Notes: a model not told the origin generated them from the letters alone. 41,514 nucleotides of DNA from CAWFKW01 sp964568655 (GCA_964568655.1 CAZMRG010000013.1:1-41514); one strand, 5' to 3'. Shown: positions 6,708-15,377, numbered from the stretch's first letter. Numbers and translations: made by a program.

Positions 6708-8060
6708 TTATTTCATTTGGAAATTTGCCGGCAGGTTGAACTGCCTCATCAGATTTGAAAGATTTCCCTTCTTCATCTGTTTGATCATTTTCTGCATATC
6801 GTAATACTGCTTAACAACTCTGTTTACCTCTTGTATACTTGTACCGCTTCCGGTCGCGATTCTTTTTCTTCTCGAACCGTTGAGCAGGTCAGGCTTTTCT
6901 CTTTCTTTATTTGTCATTGACCTGATAACCGCTTCAAGCAGCCTGATTGGTTTCTCGTCAATTTCTTTTCCTTTAAGCATCCTGTCTGCGCCCGGGATCA
7001 TACCAACCAATTGCGATAGTGGACCCATTTTTCTCATCTGCTGCAGCTGGTCAAGAAAATCGTTGAAATCAAAATTATCTTTTCTGAATTTCTCTTCAAG
7101 CTTCTTAATTTTTTCCGGGTCCATTTCCTGCGGAAGCATTTCAGACGCTTTTTCTACAAGCGATGTCAGATCGCCTTTGCCAAGAATTCTTGACGCCATC
7201 CTGTCAGGATAGAAAGGTTCAATAGCTTCGATCTTTTCTCCAACGCCGACAAATTTGATCGGCTTGGTCACAACCGCTCTGATAGAAAGAGCCGCGCCGC
7301 CCCTGGAATCGCCGTCCAGCTTAGTCATGATAATACCGTCGTAATCAAGCCTGTCATGAAATTCTTTTGCTGTGTTAACGGCATCCTGACCGGTCATTGA
7401 ATCGACCACAAACATGATCTCAGACGGGTTCAGCTTAGCTTTAAGCGTCTCAACCTCTTTCATCATCTCTTCATCAATGGCAAGGCGTCCTGCTGTATCA
7501 ACAATCAAAGTATCTTTCAGGTTCTTGCGGCAGTACTCCATAGCGTTCACTGCGATTTTAACCGGGTCTTTTACATCTTCTGAATAAACTTCGACGCCTA
7601 TTTGCGCGCCAAGCGATTTAAGCTGGTCTATAGCTGCGGGACGGTAAACGTCGCATGCGGCAAGCGCTGGACTTTTGCCCTTTGACTTCAAATATCTTGC
7701 TAGCTTCGCCGCGAAAGTAGTTTTTCCTGATCCCTGAAGACCGACAAGCATGATCACAGAGGGAATTGAATTACCGAATTTAATATCCGTTCTTTTTTCG
7801 CCCATCAGCTTGATAAGCTGCTGAGTGATAGTATCGACAATTACTTTTCCGGGATTTATACTTCGTATAACATTTTTTGCAAGAGCGGCTTGTTTAACGT
7901 CATCTATAAAATCTTTAGTAACCTTGTAGTTTACATCGGCATCCAGGAGTACTTTACGGACTTCACGAAGAAATTCGTCAATAGTTTGCTCCGTGACTTT
8001 TCCTTTGCCTCGGATAAACTTAAAAACTTTTTCGAACTTGCCGCTTAGATCCTCGAACAT
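6708..8060 (-). CDS. ffh: Signal recognition particle GTPase Ffh
   Basis: The protein subunit of the SRP, which targets nascent membrane proteins to the translocon with FtsY and 4.5S RNA. Domains in order: N helical bundle (1-90), GTPase domain with P-loop GLQGSGKTTFAAKLA, DTAGRL and TKLDGDSRGGAALS, then the methionine-rich M domain (about 320-450) with GSGTSIQEVNRVVKQYYDMQ. At 450 aa it is full length. It leads the translation operon; the 246-nt gap upstream separates it from a divergent gene and should hold both promoters. Confidence 0.97.
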   Translation of the reverse strand: MFEDLSGKFEKVFKFIRGKGKVTEQTIDEFLREVRKVLLDADVNYKVTKDFIDDVKQAALAKNVIRSINPGKVIVDTITQQLIKLMGEKRTDIKFGNSIPSVIMLVGLQGSGKTTFAAKLARYLKSKGKSPALAACDVYRPAAIDQLKSLGAQIGVEVYSEDVKDPVKIAVNAMEYCRKNLKDTLIVDTAGRLAIDEEMMKEVETLKAKLNPSEIMFVVDSMTGQDAVNTAKEFHDRLDYDGIIMTKLDGDSRGGAALSIRAVVTKPIKFVGVGEKIEAIEPFYPDRMASRILGKGDLTSLVEKASEMLPQEMDPEKIKKLEEKFRKDNFDFNDFLDQLQQMRKMGPLSQLVGMIPGADRMLKGKEIDEKPIRLLEAVIRSMTNKEREKPDLLNGSRRKRIATGSGTSIQEVNRVVKQYYDMQKMIKQMKKGNLSNLMRQFNLPANFQMK

Positions 8061-8306
8061 TACTGCAATAAATCCTTATAGAGGTGAGCCTCCAAAAATG
8101 AAACAAAAATAAAATTTGTATAAGCCTATAAAAATAACGAAATTTAAGCTTTTAATCAAGGAATGATATGTTACAGAGAACCTAAAATAGCCCATTGCAG
8201 AAAATCTTTTATAAACAATATGTTGCGGACAAATATTGTAATATTCACTAATTTGCTGTAAATTAGCTAAATTTTCGTTAATGTCAAACTAAGCCGGAGA
8301 ATTATT

Positions 8307-9224
8307 TTGAAGTTCATTTTTAGTTTATTCCTGATCTATATTCAATGCCAAATAAGTATATATGCTGCTGACACAGCTTCATCAAGGTACTTTCCGCTAT
8401 CAGGAGGCAATAAATATATTTATAACGAATTTCAGCAGGGCTATAATGTGAATATTGTTTCAGAAATTCTAAATGACACTCTAATAAATAACAGGAAATA
8501 CTTTTATGTAACAAATAATCCAAAATTTGGAACAGGCTTGGTGAGGGTTGATGACGCTACAGGCAGCCTGTACATTTATGATACTTCTGGGGATTGCCCG
8601 CTATATGAACATGAGAAGCTGGTTGATAGCCTTGGATCAAAATCCGGAGACTTGATCTCTAACTGCGGCGTTTATTGTACATGTAAGGGTAATGTGGCGG
8701 ATACATTATTTGAACATGTGAACACTTCGCTGAGATTTGAATATGATTACGCATTCTCAAAAAATTACTGGAGATATTCTAGTGGTATCGGGCTTTCCTA
8801 TTATTCATATGTGTTTGACTCGCCTGTTTATGTTTATAAACATGAATACAAATTAACCGGCTGTGTTATTGACGGAGTGGTTTACGGCGACACTTCAATT
8901 GCAATCGGAGTAACTAAAATAGGGGACAGCATCCCTTCAGAATTCTTACTTTACCAGAATTACCCGAATCCTTTTATATCCAAAACAAAAATTAAATATG
9001 ATCTGGCTAGAGAATGTATTGTATCGCTAAAAGTATTTGATTCAGAAAACAATATTGCAGCAGAATTAGTAAACCGAAAACAAAAACCGGGCACATATCA
9101 AACTGAATTCGATGCCACTGATTTATCGGCGGGTACATATACTTGCCAGTTAGAGGTGTTTTATACCAATGGAGATTCGGAAAGAAGGTTTGTTGATAGA
9201 AAGAATATGGTAGTGATAAAGTAA
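8307..9224 (+). CDS. Secreted protein with divergent T9SS sorting domain
   Basis: 305 aa with a signal peptide (FIFSLFLIYIQCQISIYA, about residues 3-20) and start TTG at 8307 supported by GGAGA seven bases upstream. The middle (about 25-200) has no domain I recognise; it is rich in Tyr and Asp with a CGVYCTCKG stretch. The last ~85 residues have the layout of a T9SS sorting domain (LLYQNYPNPF, LKVFDSENNIAAEL, KPGTYQTEFDA, LSAGTYTCQL, KNMVVIK), but the usual NPST after YPNPF is replaced by ISKT and the VYD-LG motif is eroded. Export across the outer membrane is likely; function unknown. Confidence 0.75.
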   Translation: MKFIFSLFLIYIQCQISIYAADTASSRYFPLSGGNKYIYNEFQQGYNVNIVSEILNDTLINNRKYFYVTNNPKFGTGLVRVDDATGSLYIYDTSGDCPLYEHEKLVDSLGSKSGDLISNCGVYCTCKGNVADTLFEHVNTSLRFEYDYAFSKNYWRYSSGIGLSYYSYVFDSPVYVYKHEYKLTGCVIDGVVYGDTSIAIGVTKIGDSIPSEFLLYQNYPNPFISKTKIKYDLARECIVSLKVFDSENNIAAELVNRKQKPGTYQTEFDATDLSAGTYTCQLEVFYTNGDSERRFVDRKNMVVIK

Positions 9225-9448
9225 TTACAAATTACTAATGACTAATTACTAAAAATTTTAGGTTCTGTAAATAATTGTCGTGACGCATGCCTACTGTAGG
9301 CAGGCGGGAATATGGTGAAATAAATTGTGATTAGATCATTAAACAGTCCCAAACTGTCTGCCACGGCGGATTGTGACTGAGGAATTTTTCATTCATCTGA
9401 TGATCCGCCTAAGGCGGACAGGTTTTGGAGTCATCGGATGAAATTAAT
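9225..9448. repeat. Palindrome-rich intergenic region
   Basis: Non-coding. It begins with short direct repeats (ATTACTAATGACTAATTACT). Three GC-rich palindromes follow: TGCCTAC-T-GTAGGCA (9288-9302), TCTGCC-AC-GGCGGA (9357-9370) and TCCGCC-TAA-GGCGGA (9404-9418). The last lies inside a second, AT-richer inverted repeat, TTCATCTGATGA (9392-9403) with TCATCGGATGAA (9431-9442). Confidence 0.8.
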
Positions 9449-9479
9449 AAAAAAGGGAATCAATTTGATTCCCTTTTTT
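9449..9479. terminator. Bidirectional rho-independent terminator
   Basis: AAAAAAGGGAATCAA (9449-9463) is the exact reverse complement of TTGATTCCCTTTTTT (9465-9479). It lies between convergent genes and can serve both strands; it is 23 bases after the end of the minus-strand DUF6600-like gene. Confidence 0.88.
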
Positions 9480-9502
9480 AAAAACATTTTCGTTCTTAAT
9501 TT

Positions 9503-10627
9503 CTACTTTGTCTTGTGGCTGCTGCCATTGCTTTTACTGCCATGAGATGAGGAATGACTTCCGTTAGAATGGCTTCCGTTTGAATGACTGCCGTTTGAAC
9601 GGCTGCCGTGTGACTTGCTTCCGTTGTTGGTATGTCCGTTGTTTCTTCTTCCGGTTGTGCCGTTGTTTCTTCTTCCGTTCCTGTTATTCGGCCTGTAGCC
9701 ATTATCATTGCTGTTTCGCTTCTGAGTATTTTCTCTGTACCTGCTGCCTACAGCAGAAGTTTTGGTTTCATTTCTCAGGCCTTTATCCCTGCTGACGAAA
9801 TTTTTGTTCTGATCGTTGTACCTGCTAACGTTCTTCGGCGTAATTTTTGTACCGGTTGTTTTCTCTATCTCGGTAACATTCGGCCCTCGGTTTATAACTT
9901 TGTTTTCTTTGTTTATGAAGACGTTGCTGACCGAGCGCGAATTTTTCATTATCTCGGAATTCTTGTCTATCTTTACTATCGATGTTTTATCGATCTTTCC
10001 TGTAAAGTTTTTCTTGCCTACAAAGGTCCAGTGTTCATGGTTGAACCTGTAATGAGAAACATCATATCTGAAATGCCCTCTGCATCTTATCCTTGGCGAA
10101 AGCGGGTACCAGCCCCAGTAATCGCCGCAGTTACGCCACGAAACCCAGCACGGAGCCCACAAATAACCGGGAGACCAAACCCATCCCCAACGGGTTGACC
10201 ACCACCATCTTCCGTAATGGCATGTGTACGCGCCCCACGGGTCGCATGAATTCCAGCACCAGCCGCAATCAGTATAAACCCATGTACCGCAGGAATACGG
10301 ATTCCAATCATAATCAACGCCGTTTGGACGCCAGCATGTGCTGGTGTTAACGTCATCGTCATAACCGGTTTCATCGCTATCGAGTTGGTCATTGTTCGGG
10401 TTGTTTGGATCAGACTGCACTCCTTCTGCATCAATATCATTCGAATCAACAGTAAACCATTCGCCCTGCGGTGAAAGCTCACTTTTGAATTTTTCCATTG
10501 AGACTGAAGTATCGCCATTATCAGGCAAAATGCCCATTGGTTCAGTATCATCCTGGGCAATAGTATATGCAGCTGTGAATAATACAAAAGCTGAAATTAA
10601 TAATATTTTGATATTTATTTTATTCAT
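9503..10627 (-). CDS. Secreted Trp/Cys-rich protein, DUF6600-like
   Basis: 374 aa with signal peptide (ILLISAFVLFTAAYTIAQ, ending near residue 25). Residues 43-60 (FKSELSPQGEWFTV) and 98-180 follow the DUF6600 pattern of repeated aromatic motifs (DYDWNPYSCGTWVYTDCGW, HYGRW, GYLWAPCWVSWR, WGWYPLSP). Between them is an acidic Asp/Asn-rich insert (61-97). Unusually, nine cysteines (98, 113, 121, 124, 128, 136, 160, 167, 182) and about 17 tryptophans lie within 85 residues. The C-terminal ~60 residues are repeats of the Ser/Asn/Gly/His type (SNGSHSNGSH). Probably an extracytoplasmic structural protein; function unknown. No T9SS domain is seen. A terminator follows at 9449-9479. Confidence 0.8.
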   Translation of the reverse strand: MNKINIKILLISAFVLFTAAYTIAQDDTEPMGILPDNGDTSVSMEKFKSELSPQGEWFTVDSNDIDAEGVQSDPNNPNNDQLDSDETGYDDDVNTSTCWRPNGVDYDWNPYSCGTWVYTDCGWCWNSCDPWGAYTCHYGRWWWSTRWGWVWSPGYLWAPCWVSWRNCGDYWGWYPLSPRIRCRGHFRYDVSHYRFNHEHWTFVGKKNFTGKIDKTSIVKIDKNSEIMKNSRSVSNVFINKENKVINRGPNVTEIEKTTGTKITPKNVSRYNDQNKNFVSRDKGLRNETKTSAVGSRYRENTQKRNSNDNGYRPNNRNGRRNNGTTGRRNNGHTNNGSKSHGSRSNGSHSNGSHSNGSHSSSHGSKSNGSSHKTK

Positions 10628-10708
10628 AACTTCATAAAATTTGTTCTTTTTTCAATAACTCTAACATAAATATAACTATAAAAGTTTTAATTATGTGTAA
10701 ATTTTTGT

Positions 10709-10739
10709 AAAAAAAGCGGTATCCATTTGGACACCGCCT
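10709..10739 (-). terminator. Rho-independent terminator after lat
   Basis: On the minus strand GCGGT-G-TCC pairs with GGA-T-ACCGC around a 4-nt loop (10716-10737), followed by a run of seven T (10709-10715). It lies 29 bases past the lysine aminotransferase stop. Confidence 0.8.
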
Positions 10740-10768
10740 TCTTCAACAAAATAATGATAAAAACTTCT

Positions 10769-12142
10769 CTAAAGAAGTTTTATCGATTTTTCGATAATAT
10801 CGAAACATTCGTCAATATGTTTCTTTTCGATTATAAGCGAAGGCCTGAACCTGATCGTTCTCTCTCCGCAAGGAAGCATAATAGCCCCATTTTCGAATAT
10901 ATGTTCGAGAAGTTTCTTTCTAATATCGGCATCAGGCACATCCATAGCGCAAATTAACCCTTTGCCTCTGGGATTTGAAATGAACGCCGGATATTTTTCT
11001 GTAAGCCCCTGAATTCTGGAAAGGAGGTATTCACCCATTACTCTTGCATTTTCAACAAGGTCATCTTCTTCAATGATCTCTAGGTATTTTTTGAACCTCA
11101 TCATATCAACCAGATTTCCGCCCCATGTTGAATTTATGCGGCTGGAAGTATGGAAAACATTTTCATCAATATCATCTATCTTATCTGAAACCAAAATTCC
11201 GCATACCTGAGATTTTTTTCCGAATGAAATAATATCTGGCTGTACGCCGTAATTCTGATGACACCACCATTTACCGCTCATGCCGACGCCAGTCTGAACT
11301 TCATCCATAATAAGAAGCATTTCATTCTCATCGCATATATTTCTCAACTGCTGAAAGAACTCCGAACGGAAATGATTATCTCCGCCCTCGCCCTGGATTG
11401 GTTCAATGATCATACATGATATATCATCTTTGTTATCAAGAAGCGCCTGCTTTATTTCTTTAATAGCCTGTTGTTCATGTTTAATGACTAATTCAAGATT
11501 GTTTTCATTAAGCGGAAAAGATACTTTCGGATTTGTGATCCTCGGCCATTTGAATTTCGGATACAGCGCTGTCTTAGCAGGGTCGGTATTTGTTAACGAC
11601 ATAGTATAACCGGTTCTTCCATGGAACGCCTGCTTGAAATGCATAACCTGCTGTCCCACTTCGTTTGTATATCCTTTTTTGAAGTTCTTTCTGACCTTCC
11701 AGTCAAACGCTGTTTTCAGCGCGTTCTCAACTGCGAGCCCGCCGCCCTCTATAAAAAAAGCATATTTGAAGTAGGGGGGAACCGCAATTCTGAAGAATGT
11801 CTCAACGAACTCAGCTATCTCTGTGCAGTAGATATCCGAATTTGAAGGCTTATTTAAAGCGATCTTGCCTATATAATTTATGAACTGCTGATTATTCAGT
11901 TTCGGATGGTTCATGCCCAGCGGGTTAGACGCGACAAATGAAAACATGTCTAAGTAAATTTTATTGTACCTGCTATCGTATAAATAAGGTCCCTGGGATT
12001 TGAACAGATCCATAACAACATCCAAACCATCGACATTCATATGTTTTTTCAGGGTGTCCATAACTGAGTTAGGATGTATGAAATCAGAATTGATTATGTT
12101 CTGCGATTCATTAACTGTTTTCGGAAATAAAATGTTTTCCAT
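10769..12142 (-). CDS. lat: L-lysine 6-transaminase
   Basis: PLP enzyme that moves the epsilon-amino group of lysine to 2-oxoglutarate, giving 2-aminoadipate 6-semialdehyde. Fold-type I class III aminotransferase landmarks: FFIEGGGLAVENALKTAFDW, IIEPIQGEGGD, LIMDEVQTGVG (Asp280) and the PLP lysine in SFGKKSQVCG (Lys309), a motif specific to lysine 6-transaminases; RINSTWGGNLVDM follows. At 457 aa it is full length. The ATG at 12140-12142 has AAAGGAG seven bases upstream. It is 109 bases downstream of asd on the same strand, linking lysine breakdown to the aspartate pathway. The product could feed 2-aminoadipate catabolism or biosynthesis of a modified amino acid. Confidence 0.92.
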   Translation of the reverse strand: MENILFPKTVNESQNIINSDFIHPNSVMDTLKKHMNVDGLDVVMDLFKSQGPYLYDSRYNKIYLDMFSFVASNPLGMNHPKLNNQQFINYIGKIALNKPSNSDIYCTEIAEFVETFFRIAVPPYFKYAFFIEGGGLAVENALKTAFDWKVRKNFKKGYTNEVGQQVMHFKQAFHGRTGYTMSLTNTDPAKTALYPKFKWPRITNPKVSFPLNENNLELVIKHEQQAIKEIKQALLDNKDDISCMIIEPIQGEGGDNHFRSEFFQQLRNICDENEMLLIMDEVQTGVGMSGKWWCHQNYGVQPDIISFGKKSQVCGILVSDKIDDIDENVFHTSSRINSTWGGNLVDMMRFKKYLEIIEEDDLVENARVMGEYLLSRIQGLTEKYPAFISNPRGKGLICAMDVPDADIRKKLLEHIFENGAIMLPCGERTIRFRPSLIIEKKHIDECFDIIEKSIKLL

Positions 12143-12251
12143 CGTAAAGCTCCTTTCTTGATTTAAAATTAGTCTGTTGTATCATTACAAAGTGTCGTTC
12201 AAAGGGTACTTTATTTTAGAATTCCACTTTTATAAAATCTTTATGTTATAA

Positions 12252-13247
12252 TTATTTTCCTTTTAAAAACTCTTCAGCTATCTGAACCGCGTTTGTTGCC
12301 GCGCCTTTTCTGACGCTATCCGAAACTACCCACATATTTATTCCGTTTTTCAGCGTTTCATCTTTTCTTATCCTTCCCACAAATACTTCGTCTTTATCTT
12401 CGGCGTCAATAGGCATGGGATACTTATTTTTGTTCGGTTCGTCTATAACTACTATGCCTTTGGATTTCTCCAGAACCTCGTGAACATCTTCGGGCTTGAC
12501 GGCTTTTTCGAACTCTATGTTGACCGATTCGCCATGTCCGCCAATAGTAGGCACCCTAACGCATGTAACGGTAATTTTCAGTTCAGGCAGATGCATGATC
12601 TTCTTTGTCTCATTCATCATCTTATGCTCTTCTTTTGTATATCCGTCGTCAAAGAATACATCAATATGCGGCAGCGCATTGAATGCTATTTGGTGCGCAA
12701 ACGGCGAATCGCCGTCGTAATCATCTCTTAATTCATTCTTTAACCTCAGAACGCCTTTGTGCCCGGCTCCCGAGACGCTTTGATAAGTGGAGACAACAAC
12801 TCTTTTTATCTTATAAAGCTTATCAAGCGGTTTTAATGCGACAACGAGCTGGATAGTCGAGCAATTCGGATTGGCAATTATGCCTTTGTGCTTAAATATA
12901 TCAGGCCTGTTAACTTCCGGCACAACAAGCGGAACTCCTTCGGTCATTCTGAATGCGCTGCTGTTATCAATTACCAAACTTCCTTCTTCGGCGGCTATAG
13001 GCGCCCACTGATGAGAAACATATGCTCCCGCGCTGAAGAAAGCAAACTCCGAGTTCTTAAATACTTCTTTTGTGAGCCTGTGAAGGCGGTAGCTATGCCC
13101 GCTTATAACCACTTCTTTGCCTTCAGACGCGTCTGATGCAACGGCGGTAACTTGACCAAGAGCGAATTTCCGTTCGTGAAGAAGCTCAAGGATCTTTCTT
13201 CCAACAAGTCCGCTTGCTCCAACTATTGTCACGTCGTATAACTTCAT
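12252..13247 (-). CDS. asd: Aspartate-semialdehyde dehydrogenase
   Basis: Reduces aspartyl phosphate to aspartate semialdehyde with NADPH, the branch point to lysine, threonine and methionine. The N-terminal Rossmann motif VGASGLVGRKIL (residues 9-20), the catalytic cysteine in ANPNCSTIQ (Cys129), the SVSGAGHKG segment and IGGHGESVNIEF with the catalytic histidine are all present. At 331 aa the length is normal. The segment RKGAATNAVQIAEEFL closes the protein, as in the family. The start is the ATG at 13245-13247. It precedes lat on the same strand. Confidence 0.96.
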   Translation of the reverse strand: MKLYDVTIVGASGLVGRKILELLHERKFALGQVTAVASDASEGKEVVISGHSYRLHRLTKEVFKNSEFAFFSAGAYVSHQWAPIAAEEGSLVIDNSSAFRMTEGVPLVVPEVNRPDIFKHKGIIANPNCSTIQLVVALKPLDKLYKIKRVVVSTYQSVSGAGHKGVLRLKNELRDDYDGDSPFAHQIAFNALPHIDVFFDDGYTKEEHKMMNETKKIMHLPELKITVTCVRVPTIGGHGESVNIEFEKAVKPEDVHEVLEKSKGIVVIDEPNKNKYPMPIDAEDKDEVFVGRIRKDETLKNGINMWVVSDSVRKGAATNAVQIAEEFLKGK

Positions 13248-13261
13248 TTAACAGAAAAATA

Positions 13262-13347
13262 AGTTTATAAATCCGAAATTCTAAATTCTAAAAACTAAAC
13301 AAAACAGAAAAATCAAATTCGAAACAAAAACGAAACCCAGAAAACAA
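13262..13347. repeat. A-rich degenerate simple repeat
   Basis: Short repeats such as AAATTCTAAATTCTAAA and TTCGAAACAAAAACGAAAC fill the space after the four-helix-bundle gene. The CGAAA-type units recur, as tandem copies in the other orientation, on the far side of that gene (13767-13816). Confidence 0.5.
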
Positions 13348-13709
13348 TTATCTGTCTTCAGATTTCTTGAGAATTGCGCCAAATATCTTCATTAATTCAG
13401 TCGATTCCTGGATCAAAGAATCTTTTTCCTTTTCAAGTTTTGCATCCGGCTTGGACAACCTTAACCATAAAATAGATTCTTTGGCCTCTTTCTTTGATAT
13501 TTTCAATCTCATCATGAAATCTTTTTACCTAAGCTTTCATTAGCTTCAATGTAATTTGCTCCTACTGATCCGCCGCTTCTAACCAATTGCTTTCCGTTTT
13601 CAATATTTGAAACTGATTTTGGCAATTGATTCACATATTCGTTTATCCTATTTGCAAATTGAAAGATTCTTTCTTCTAAATCATATACCTTTGTTTTTGT
13701 TACTTCCAT
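13348..13709 (-). pseudogene. Four-helix-bundle protein (S23/IVS-type), frameshifted
   Basis: The first 65 codons (MEVTKTKVYDLEERIFQFAN... to NYIEANESLGKK) match the four-helix-bundle family related to proteins encoded in 23S rRNA intervening sequences; RSGGSVGANYIEA is the family hallmark. The frame stops at 13512. Adding one base to the T5 run at 13522-13526 (A5 on the coding strand) gives an uninterrupted continuation, DFMMRLKISKKEAKESILWL, that runs to a TAA at 13348-13350, about 121 aa in total and normal for the family. So it is either a pseudogene by single-base loss or a homopolymer assembly error. Flanked on both sides by related CGAAA-type repeats, suggesting a mobile cassette-like unit. 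Confidence 0.8.
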
Positions 13710-13766
13710 AACAACTATCCCGCAATTTAGCCTATATACTTACTTATTTATTCTGTTTTCAAATTT

Positions 13767-13816
13767 GTTTAATATTTCGTGTTTCGATATTGTTTAGTAT
13801 TTCGTGTTTCGATATT
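13767..13816. repeat. Tandem 25-bp direct repeat
   Basis: Two adjacent 25-bp units (13767-13791 and 13792-13816), 24 of 25 bases identical, with core TATTTCGTGTTTCGATATT. They lie between purM and the frameshifted four-helix-bundle gene. Confidence 0.85.
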
Positions 13817-13821
13817 CGAGC

Positions 13822-14817
13822 TTACTTGGTTATTTCCCCTATAATATAATGCTTTTCCTTTTGTGAATTCAGAACCTTTAATACGGAGTTAACCGAACTT
13901 TTTGAAACAATAAATATTAACCCGATTCCCAAATTAAATACATTTCTCATTTCACTTTCGTTAATAGAGCCGGCCTTTTGTATCAGGTCAAAAACCGGAT
14001 TTCGTTTCCATGAAAACCAATCTATATTCAGTTTCAGGTTCGCCGGTATAACTCTTTTAGTATTGCCTGTTATGCCGCCGCCGGTAATGTGAGAAATCGA
14101 ATGAACTTTGATCTTACTTGTAACCGCCTGAATGACTTTCAAATATGAGCGGTGAACTTTAAGCAGCTCACTAACCAGAGTATTTTTAAGCTCAGGGATA
14201 CGCTGTGATAGTTTATATTTAGGAAACAAAACTTTTCTGGCAAGCGAATAACCATTTGTATGAAGTCCATTGGATGCCAAACCTATTAATATGTCGCCTT
14301 GCCTAACGTTTTTCTTATCAATAATATTTCTTTGTTCTACTATTCCGATTATTGTCCCGGCTAAGTCATAATCATTTCTCTCATATATTCCGGGCATTTC
14401 AGCAGTCTCGCCGCCAATAATTGAGCATCCATTTCTTTTGCAGCCTCTGACCAGTCCTTTTACTATTTGGGCTCCTGTATTTGCATTCAGTTTACCAAAC
14501 GCCATATAATCAAGGAAGAAAAGTGGTGTGGCGCCGCAAACGGCTATGTCATTTACCGAATGGTTAACAATGTCTTCCCCAATTGTATTGTGTATTTTGG
14601 ATTGAATAGCTATTTTAATCTTTGTACCTACACCATCAGTACTTGCCACAAACACCGGGTTTTTGTAACCGCGCGGAATTTTAAAGAATGCGCCAAAATT
14701 GCCAATTCCGCTTAAAACCTGTCTGGAAAATGTCGATTTGACCAGCGGCTTTATTTGGTTTACAAAACTATCACCTTCGGCGATACTAACCCCGGCAGAA
14801 GCATAAGAGGATTTCAT
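13822..14817 (-). CDS. purM: Phosphoribosylformylglycinamidine cyclo-ligase (AIR synthetase)
   Basis: ATP-dependent ring closure of FGAM to AIR in purine synthesis. Family landmarks: SYASAGVSIAEGD at the N-terminus, FVASTDGVGTKIKIA, IVNHSVNDIAVCGATPLFFLDY, IIGGETAEMPGIY, and ISHITGGGITGNTKRVIP. I choose the ATG at 14815-14817 (331 aa), which begins MKSSYASAGV like other PurM proteins; an in-frame TTG 15 bases upstream is less likely. No clear ribosome site precedes it. It stands alone, without other pur genes in the window. Confidence 0.95.
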   Translation of the reverse strand: MKSSYASAGVSIAEGDSFVNQIKPLVKSTFSRQVLSGIGNFGAFFKIPRGYKNPVFVASTDGVGTKIKIAIQSKIHNTIGEDIVNHSVNDIAVCGATPLFFLDYMAFGKLNANTGAQIVKGLVRGCKRNGCSIIGGETAEMPGIYERNDYDLAGTIIGIVEQRNIIDKKNVRQGDILIGLASNGLHTNGYSLARKVLFPKYKLSQRIPELKNTLVSELLKVHRSYLKVIQAVTSKIKVHSISHITGGGITGNTKRVIPANLKLNIDWFSWKRNPVFDLIQKAGSINESEMRNVFNLGIGLIFIVSKSSVNSVLKVLNSQKEKHYIIGEITK

Positions 14818-15086
14818 CAACAAATATACCAAATTTAGCTGAAACTATCAATTCAGTTAATTTTTTGGCTATTTTGCACTTTTCAGATGAAATCGTTTTC
14901 ACCAATTAAATTGTTATAAATTTCGGGAAGGGATCAATATCATTATTCCAAAATGGTGTAAACAAAAATAAATATACCGTTTTTAAGGTTGATGGGTTAA
15001 TTATTGATTTATAAAGACTTAAAGTTTTTGACCAATTCTGAGGTCTATTTTGGAGTTAAAATAACTCTTTGCCGTGAGATAGAATC

Positions 15087-15122
15087 ATGAAAAACATGAC
15101 TAATTTTGATAAAATCAAATAA
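15087..15122 (+). other. Short in-frame leader ORF before the 82-aa gene
   Basis: An ATG at 15087 opens 11 codons that end with TAA at 15120-15122, in the same frame as the next ATG at 15129. It could be a leader peptide, or the original N-terminus now cut by a stop codon. Weak evidence only. Confidence 0.25.
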
Positions 15123-15128
15123 AACCTA

Positions 15129-15377
15129 ATGAGAGCAGGCGAAAATAAGATAGTATTCACCAAGGAAGAAGCGGAGAAGGGGAGAGAAAAGATACGTGTT
15201 TTCCAGTCAAATTTGAGTAAAGTTATTACTGAAGAGGCCTGGAAGCATTTTCCGGAATTGGCTAAACTTGATTTGGACAGGTTTATCTTATTCCAGGAAT
15301 TAGTATCAACCGTTTCTCAGGAACTGACCTTCAAGATCAACAATCTTTCGGGCAAGTCTAACAAGAAAACTGCCTGA
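15129..15377 (+). CDS. Hypothetical small protein, 82 aa
   Basis: Not recognised. The product is charged and predicted largely helical (TKEEAEKGREKIRVFQ, LDRFILFQELVSTVSQEL), with no signal peptide or membrane segment, so cytoplasmic. A good terminator 23 bases downstream (15401-15434) supports it being a real single-gene unit. No clear ribosome site is seen before the ATG. The 296-nt region upstream, divergent from purM, holds nothing else recognisable beyond a possible 11-codon leader in the same frame. Confidence 0.6.
   Translation: MRAGENKIVFTKEEAEKGREKIRVFQSNLSKVITEEAWKHFPELAKLDLDRFILFQELVSTVSQELTFKINNLSGKSNKKTA

Noticed and set aside
9632..10198. Long open frame on the plus strand opposite the DUF6600-like gene
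   Set aside because: It has no signal peptide of its own, no ribosome site and reads as the antisense of a repeat-rich gene whose protein pattern is clear on the minus strand.
10087..10587. Open frame on the minus strand in another frame of the same gene
   Set aside because: Internal to the DUF6600-like gene; composition follows the overlapping real frame and no domain is recognised.
13348..13709. 23S rRNA intervening sequence
   Set aside because: The four-helix-bundle gene is related to proteins in such sequences, but no rRNA sequence surrounds it here.
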